Below are positions 60,402 to 64,000 of a DNA stretch of 64,000 nucleotides, piece after piece. Below the pieces are notes generated by a model. That model made no database searches, had not been told where the DNA came from, and saw nothing but the letters and a program-made list of their open reading frames with translations. The stretch lies in the NCBI RefSeq assembly GCF_037404875.1, contig NZ_JBBELO010000019.1, forward strand, positions 1-64,000. The letters are read 5' to 3'. The translations under genes and the position numbers were made by a program. The DNA comes from Orlajensenia sp037404875 (GTDB lineage: Bacteria; Actinomycetota; Actinomycetes; Actinomycetales; Microbacteriaceae). Position 1 is the stretch's first letter, and every line of letters begins with the position of its first letter.

Positions 60402-60995
60402 GTGGAGAGAGACGGGTTCATCGTTCCGCCGCCGGGCGTGCTCGCGCCCCGCGACGCCCCGCACGAGGACTCCTCCACGGTCGAGCGACGCGACATCCGC
60501 GTGCCGGCGTCTCCGGTGCGCGCCGCGCCGCTGACCCCGCTTCCCGCCCAGAAGCCGCCCTTCGCCGCGCCGCCCTTTGCGCCGCCCGCAGCGCCGCCGC
60601 CCGCCCCTCCTGTCGCGGCCGCGCCTCCCACCGCACCCACCCCGACCCGCGCATCCGAACCCCTCGCCTGGAGGCTCGAACTCGCCGATGGTCAGAACGT
60701 GGCCGTCGAGGGTCGCCTCGTGCTCGGGCGGCGGCCCGTAGCCCCCGAGGAGAGCCCGGACGCAGTGCCGGTGGCGGTCAGCGATCCCGCGCGCTCGGTA
60801 TCCAAGACGCACGCCCTCATCGAGGTGCGCGACGGAGCGCTCGTCGTGACCGACCTGCACTCCACCAACGGCGTCACGGTCGCCGACGAGGAGATCGCGT
60901 CCGGCCTGGGCGTGGGGCTCGTGCCCGGAGCCCTCATCCGTCTGGGCGAGTTCGAAGTGCGCGCCGTTGCGGGGCCGGCGGGAGAGTCGCGCTGA
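60402..60995 (+). CDS. FHA domain protein with Pro/Ala-rich linker
   Basis: 197 residues. A short N-terminal segment is followed by a low-complexity Pro/Ala stretch (about 40-85) and a C-terminal forkhead-associated domain (about 90-190) with LVLGRRP, RSVSKTHALIEV and DLHSTNGVTV, the intact phosphothreonine-binding residues. Likely a cytoplasmic reader of phosphorylation by the kinase at 48029. GTG 60402 is preferred; an in-frame GTG at 60393 is possible. Last gene of the block, 15 bases after the TgpA-like gene. Confidence 0.9.
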   Translation: MERDGFIVPPPGVLAPRDAPHEDSSTVERRDIRVPASPVRAAPLTPLPAQKPPFAAPPFAPPAAPPPAPPVAAAPPTAPTPTRASEPLAWRLELADGQNVAVEGRLVLGRRPVAPEESPDAVPVAVSDPARSVSKTHALIEVRDGALVVTDLHSTNGVTVADEEIASGLGVGLVPGALIRLGEFEVRAVAGPAGESR

Positions 60996-61003
60996 GCACG
61001 GGG

Positions 61004-61012
61004 TGGTACTCT
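61004..61012 (+). promoter_or_regulatory. Extended -10 promoter of the leu leader
   Basis: TGG followed by TACTCT (61007-61012) is an extended -10. Six bases later stands the GTG of a short reading frame, so transcription probably begins at or next to that codon. Confidence 0.6.
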
Positions 61013-61018
61013 TGCCTC

Positions 61019-61072
61019 GTGCTGCGCACTCCTCAGCTTCTTCTTGGATGCCGCGACGAGACCTCGTTCTGA
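61019..61072 (+). CDS. Leucine-rich leader peptide of the leuCD operon
   Basis: GTG-initiated, 17 codons: (M)LRTPQLLLGCRDETSF. Three consecutive CTT leucine codons at 61037-61045 (plus CTG as codon 2) are otherwise rare codons here, where CTC and CTG dominate, so leucine shortage would stall the ribosome. The peptide appears leaderless (GTG six bases after the -10). It is the expected sensor of a transcription attenuator for leuC-leuD, 57 bases upstream of leuC. Not provable from sequence alone. Confidence 0.6.
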   Translation: MLRTPQLLLGCRDETSF

Positions 61073-61091
61073 CAGGCCACCCTCGTCGCGG
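61051..61091 (+). promoter_or_regulatory. Attenuator-like hairpin before leuC
   Basis: CCGCGACGAG (61051-61060) and CTCGTCGCGG (61082-61091) are perfectly complementary with a 21-base loop that contains the leader stop codon. A ribosome stalled on the CTT codons would cover the left arm. The right arm is followed by AGTTTCCC, a weak T-tract. An alternative role is to hinder ribosome loading at leuC. Confidence 0.5.
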
Positions 61092-61129
61092 AGTTTCCCG
61101 CCGGCTGAATCCGTAGAGACGAAAGTGCA

Positions 61130-62614
61130 ATGCGAATGAACCAGCAGAACGCCTCCGAGGCACCGCTGACCCTGGCCGAGAAGGTCTGGAACGCCCACCT
61201 GGTCAAGAAGGGCAGCAACGGCGAGCCCGACCTGATCTACATCGACCTCCACCTCGTGCACGAGGTCACGAGCCCCCAGGCCTTCGACGGCCTACGGATG
61301 GCCGGGCGCCCCGTGCGCCGCCCCGATCTCACGATCGCGACCGAAGACCACAACACGCCCACCATCGGCATCGACCGGCCGATCGCCGACCTGACGAGCC
61401 GCACGCAGATCGAGACGTTGCGCCGCAATGCCGAGGAGTTCGGCATCCGGCTGCACTCCCTCGGTGACGTGGAGCAGGGCATCGTGCACGTCGTCGGCCC
61501 GCAGCTCGGGCTCACCCAGCCGGGCATCACCGTCGTCTGCGGCGACTCGCACACCTCGACGCACGGCGCCTTCGGAGCGATGGCCTTCGGCATCGGCACG
61601 AGCGAGGTCGAGCACGTTCTCGCGACGCAGACCCTGCCGCTGAAGCCCTTCAAGACGATGGCGATCAACGTCGAGGGCTCGCTGCGCCCCGGGGTGACCG
61701 CGAAGGACATCATCCTCGCCGTCATCGCCAAGATCGGCACCGGCGGCGGTCAGGGCTATGTGCTCGAGTACCGCGGCAGTGCCATCCGTGCGCTGTCGAT
61801 GGATGGCCGCATGACCATCTGCAACATGTCGATCGAGGCCGGCGCGCGAGCCGGAATGGTCGCCCCCGACGAGACCACGTTCGAGTACGTCAAGGGCCGC
61901 CCGCACGCCCCGGCCGGCGAGGACTGGGACGAGGCGGTCGCCTACTGGAGCACGCTGCACACCGACAAGGGCGCCGTGTTCGACGCCGAGGTGTTCATCG
62001 ACGCCGACGAGCTCGAGCCGTTCGTGACCTGGGGCACCAACCCCGGGCAGGGCGTCTCGCTCTCGGAGTCGGTTCCCGATCCCGCAGCCTTCGCCGACCC
62101 GCACGAGCGTGCGGCCGCCGAGCGTGCCCTCGAGTACATGGATCTCGAGGCGGGCACGCCGCTGAAAGACGTGCACGTCGACGCCGTCTTCATGGGCTCG
62201 TGCACCAACAGCCGCATCGAAGACCTGCGCGCCTTCGCCTCCGTCATCCAGGGCAGGAGGAAGGCCGACGGCGTACGCGTCATGGTCGTCCCCGGGTCGG
62301 CCAGAGTGCGGCTCGAGGCCGAGGCCGAGGGGCTCGACAAGGTCTTCACCGAGTTCGGTGCGGAGTGGCGCTTCGCGGGCTGCTCGATGTGCCTCGGCAT
62401 GAATCCCGACCAGCTGGCTCCGGGGGAGCGCTGCGCCTCGACCTCCAACCGCAACTTCGAGGGCAGGCAGGGCAAGGGCGGACGCACGCACTTGGTCTCG
62501 CCGCTCGTCGCGGCCGCGACGGCAGTGCGTGGCACCCTCTCGAGCCCGTGGGACTTGGAGGCGGCGGGAGCGTCGACCGCATCCGTCGGCGAGAGCGAAG
62601 GGGTGGTGCGCTGA
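61130..62614 (+). CDS. leuC: 3-isopropylmalate dehydratase, large subunit
   Basis: Second step of leucine synthesis: isomerises 2- to 3-isopropylmalate with LeuD, using a 4Fe-4S cluster. 494 residues with cluster ligands in GSCTNSRIEDL and AGCSMCLGMNPD, and family signatures GDSHTSTHGAFGAMAFGIGTSEVEHVLATQ. ATG 61130 and 61136 are both in frame; GAAAG at 61121-61125 spaces better with 61136. The C-terminal 25 residues are a low-complexity extension. The stop overlaps leuD (TGATG). Confidence 0.97.
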   Translation: MRMNQQNASEAPLTLAEKVWNAHLVKKGSNGEPDLIYIDLHLVHEVTSPQAFDGLRMAGRPVRRPDLTIATEDHNTPTIGIDRPIADLTSRTQIETLRRNAEEFGIRLHSLGDVEQGIVHVVGPQLGLTQPGITVVCGDSHTSTHGAFGAMAFGIGTSEVEHVLATQTLPLKPFKTMAINVEGSLRPGVTAKDIILAVIAKIGTGGGQGYVLEYRGSAIRALSMDGRMTICNMSIEAGARAGMVAPDETTFEYVKGRPHAPAGEDWDEAVAYWSTLHTDKGAVFDAEVFIDADELEPFVTWGTNPGQGVSLSESVPDPAAFADPHERAAAERALEYMDLEAGTPLKDVHVDAVFMGSCTNSRIEDLRAFASVIQGRRKADGVRVMVVPGSARVRLEAEAEGLDKVFTEFGAEWRFAGCSMCLGMNPDQLAPGERCASTSNRNFEGRQGKGGRTHLVSPLVAAATAVRGTLSSPWDLEAAGASTASVGESEGVVR

Positions 62615-63234
62615 TGCAGAAGTTCGAGACCGTCACCGGGACAGCCGTCCCCTTCCGCCGCTCCAATGTCGACACCGACCAGATCATCCCGGCCGTCTAC
62701 CTCAAGCGGGTCACCAAGACCGGCTTCGAGGACGCGCTCTTCGCCGCCTGGCGCCAGGACCCCGACTTCGTGCTCAACCGGCCCGCCTACGCAGGCGCGC
62801 GCATCCTCATCACCGGTCCCGACTTCGGCACCGGCTCCTCTCGCGAACACGCGGTCTGGGCGCTGCGCGACTTCGGCTTCGACGTGGTGCTGAGCCCGCG
62901 CTTCGGCGACATCTTCCGTGGCAATTCCGGCAAGCAGGGCCTGCTCGCCGGGGAGGTCGCCGAGACCGACATCGAGCGGCTCTGGGCAGCGATCGAGGCG
63001 GAGCCGGGAATAGAAGCCACCGTCGATCTGGTTGCCAAGACAGTGTCGATCGGCGCGCTCAGCGTCGGCTTCGACATCGACGATTACACTAGGTGGCGGC
63101 TCCTGGAAGGGCTCGATGACATCGGGCTGACCCTCCGCGACGAAGAGAGCATCGAGCAATTCGAGGCTCACCGAGAGCGGTGGCGGCCCCGAACCCTGCC
63201 GGTGAAGCAGAAAGTACAGCTGGAGAACGCTTGA
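62614..63234 (+). CDS. leuD: 3-isopropylmalate dehydratase, small subunit
   Basis: 206 residues; pairs with LeuC. Signature residues NVDTDQIIPAVYLK at the start, GPDFGTGSSREHAVWAL in the substrate-binding loop and FGDIFRGNSGKQGLL. Coupled to leuC by a one-base overlap and to murA by TTGA overlap. Confidence 0.97.
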   Translation: MQKFETVTGTAVPFRRSNVDTDQIIPAVYLKRVTKTGFEDALFAAWRQDPDFVLNRPAYAGARILITGPDFGTGSSREHAVWALRDFGFDVVLSPRFGDIFRGNSGKQGLLAGEVAETDIERLWAAIEAEPGIEATVDLVAKTVSIGALSVGFDIDDYTRWRLLEGLDDIGLTLRDEESIEQFEAHRERWRPRTLPVKQKVQLENA

Positions 63235-64000
63235 ATACGCTCGGTGAAGACGCACGCAACCATGGCACCGCCGTTGGGCTCGCCGTCGACAGGATCACGA
63301 TCCACGGCGGAAAGCCGCTACGGGGACGCATCGAGCTGAAGGGCGCGAAGAACCTCGTCACGAAGGCCATGGTCGCCTCCCTGCTCGGTGAGACGCCCAG
63401 CGTTCTGAAGGACGTGCCGAACATCAGCGACGTGCGCATCGTGCGCGGGCTGCTCGAGGTGCACGGCGTCAACGTCGTGCAGGGCGTCGAAGAGGGCGAA
63501 CTCATCTTCGACCCGTCGAACGTCGAGAGCGCGCACTTCGCCGACATCGACGCGCACGCCGGCTCGAGCCGCATCCCGATCCTGTTCTGCGGCCCGCTGC
63601 TGCACCGCCTCGGCGAGGCCTTCATCCCCGACCTCGGCGGATGCCGCATCGGCGACCGCCCGATCGACTACCACCTCGAGGTGCTGCGCAAGTTCGGCGC
63701 CGTCGTCGAGAAGCTGCCGAGCGGCATCCGCATGTCTGCTCCCAACGGCCTCAAGGGTGCGAAGGTCTCGCTGCCCTATCCGAGCGTCGGTGCGACCGAG
63801 CAGGTGCTGCTCACCGCCGTACGCGCCGAGGGCACGACCGAGCTCTCCGGTGCGGCCATCGAGCCCGAGATCATGGATCTCATCAACATCCTGCAGAAGA
63901 TGGGCGCCATCATCACGGTCGACACCGACCGCGTGATCCACATCGAGGGCGTCGACCGCCTCGAGGGCTTCACCCACCGGGCTCTGTTCGATCGGAACGA
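63231..64000 (+). CDS. murA: UDP-N-acetylglucosamine 1-carboxyvinyltransferase, 5' part
   Basis: First committed step of peptidoglycan synthesis (enolpyruvyl transfer from PEP to UDP-GlcNAc). 256 codons are inside the window; the 3' end is cut off. The PEP-binding lysine region LKGAKNLVTKAMVASLL is near residue 40, and the active-site cysteine is C138 in GGCRIGDRPID, so the protein should be sensitive to fosfomycin (some actinobacteria have Asp here). The TTG start overlaps the leuD stop. It adds about 18 residues ahead of the usual VDRITIHGG start, and no better start codon is seen. leuD-murA coupling ties wall synthesis to leucine genes. Confidence 0.93.
   Translation, partial: MNTLGEDARNHGTAVGLAVDRITIHGGKPLRGRIELKGAKNLVTKAMVASLLGETPSVLKDVPNISDVRIVRGLLEVHGVNVVQGVEEGELIFDPSNVESAHFADIDAHAGSSRIPILFCGPLLHRLGEAFIPDLGGCRIGDRPIDYHLEVLRKFGAVVEKLPSGIRMSAPNGLKGAKVSLPYPSVGATEQVLLTAVRAEGTTELSGAAIEPEIMDLINILQKMGAIITVDTDRVIHIEGVDRLEGFTHRALFDRN

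Noticed and set aside
61001..61012. T-box element before leuC (GGGTGGTAC resembles the T-box core)
   Set aside because: The sequence continues CTCTTG and not CGCG. No stem I or specifier loop could be upstream because a gene ends 6 bases before, and the same bases form a good extended -10.
57819..61163. An 1114-codon reverse-strand frame
   Set aside because: It spans the ends of three unrelated forward genes and the leu leader, and has the Arg/Asp/His-rich composition of a GC-driven shadow.

Overview
The window is 64 kb of gene-dense, very GC-rich DNA (about two thirds G+C by eye) from an actinobacterium. The order serA-leuB-ilvE-FAH-gltX on the left and leuC-leuD-murA on the right, the DUF6458/DUF6328-type proteins, LAATG sorting signals and leaderless transcripts all point to Micrococcales, most likely Microbacteriaceae. 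This assignment is an inference from content and order; no rRNA is present. No prophage, CRISPR array, integron, plasmid gene or classical defence system was seen. The only mobile-element trace is a broken IS481-like transposase tail at the left edge.

Layout. 0-11.9 kb: amino-acid core (serA, leuB, ilvE), a FAH-family hydrolase, a divergent aminotransferase/LysR pair, gltX and a thioredoxin-reductase-like flavoprotein. A reverse-strand block of small stress-type proteins (CsbD, DUF6458) lies inside it. 11.9-13 kb: a 19-bp-period palindromic repeat array, tRNA-Gln(CTG) and a GNAT enzyme. 13.2-25.7 kb: surface and envelope functions. These are a secreted ricin-lectin/FN3/sugar-dehydrogenase protein, an exopolysaccharide trio (LAATG microprotein, hyaluronan-synthase-like GT2, nucleotide-sugar dehydrogenase), glutaminase coupled to an MFS pump, a LAATG-anchored propeller/PKD protein and a second MFS protein. 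25.8-30.5 kb: a complete long-chain olefin operon, oleA-oleBC(fused)-oleD. 30.5-36.1 kb: an APC permease, an XRE/MmyB regulator and small unknowns. 36.2-42.4 kb: stress and DNA-repair functions (LigD, Ku, GSP39-like SDR, topoisomerase IB, DUF6328). 43-46 kb: an MBL-fold enzyme, a diacylglycerol-kinase-like enzyme, tRNA-Glu(CTC) and a TerC protein behind a yybP-ykoY type manganese riboswitch.

46.1-61 kb is one tightly packed nine-gene block: PP2C phosphatase, FHA protein, membrane Ser/Thr kinase, FHA-HTH protein, a 1762-residue surface protein (about eleven Ig/cadherin-like repeats, two FN3), MoxR ATPase, DUF58, a TgpA-like membrane protein whose transglutaminase triad is lost, and a final FHA protein. 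It matches the PFNA cluster (protein kinase, FN3, AAA-ATPase) described in bifidobacteria, in an extended form. The genes suggest a phosphorylation circuit on both sides of the membrane that controls assembly or sensing by a giant extracellular protein.

61-64 kb: leuC-leuD-murA, translationally chained. They are preceded by what looks like a leaderless, leucine-rich leader peptide whose Leu codons sit just before a hairpin arm, the geometry of transcription attenuation. Two window-wide signals stand out: repeated TANNNT boxes 6-8 nt before start codons (leaderless genes), and strong over-use of the hexamer GGATGC/GCATCC on both strands, even where it forces otherwise rare codons.
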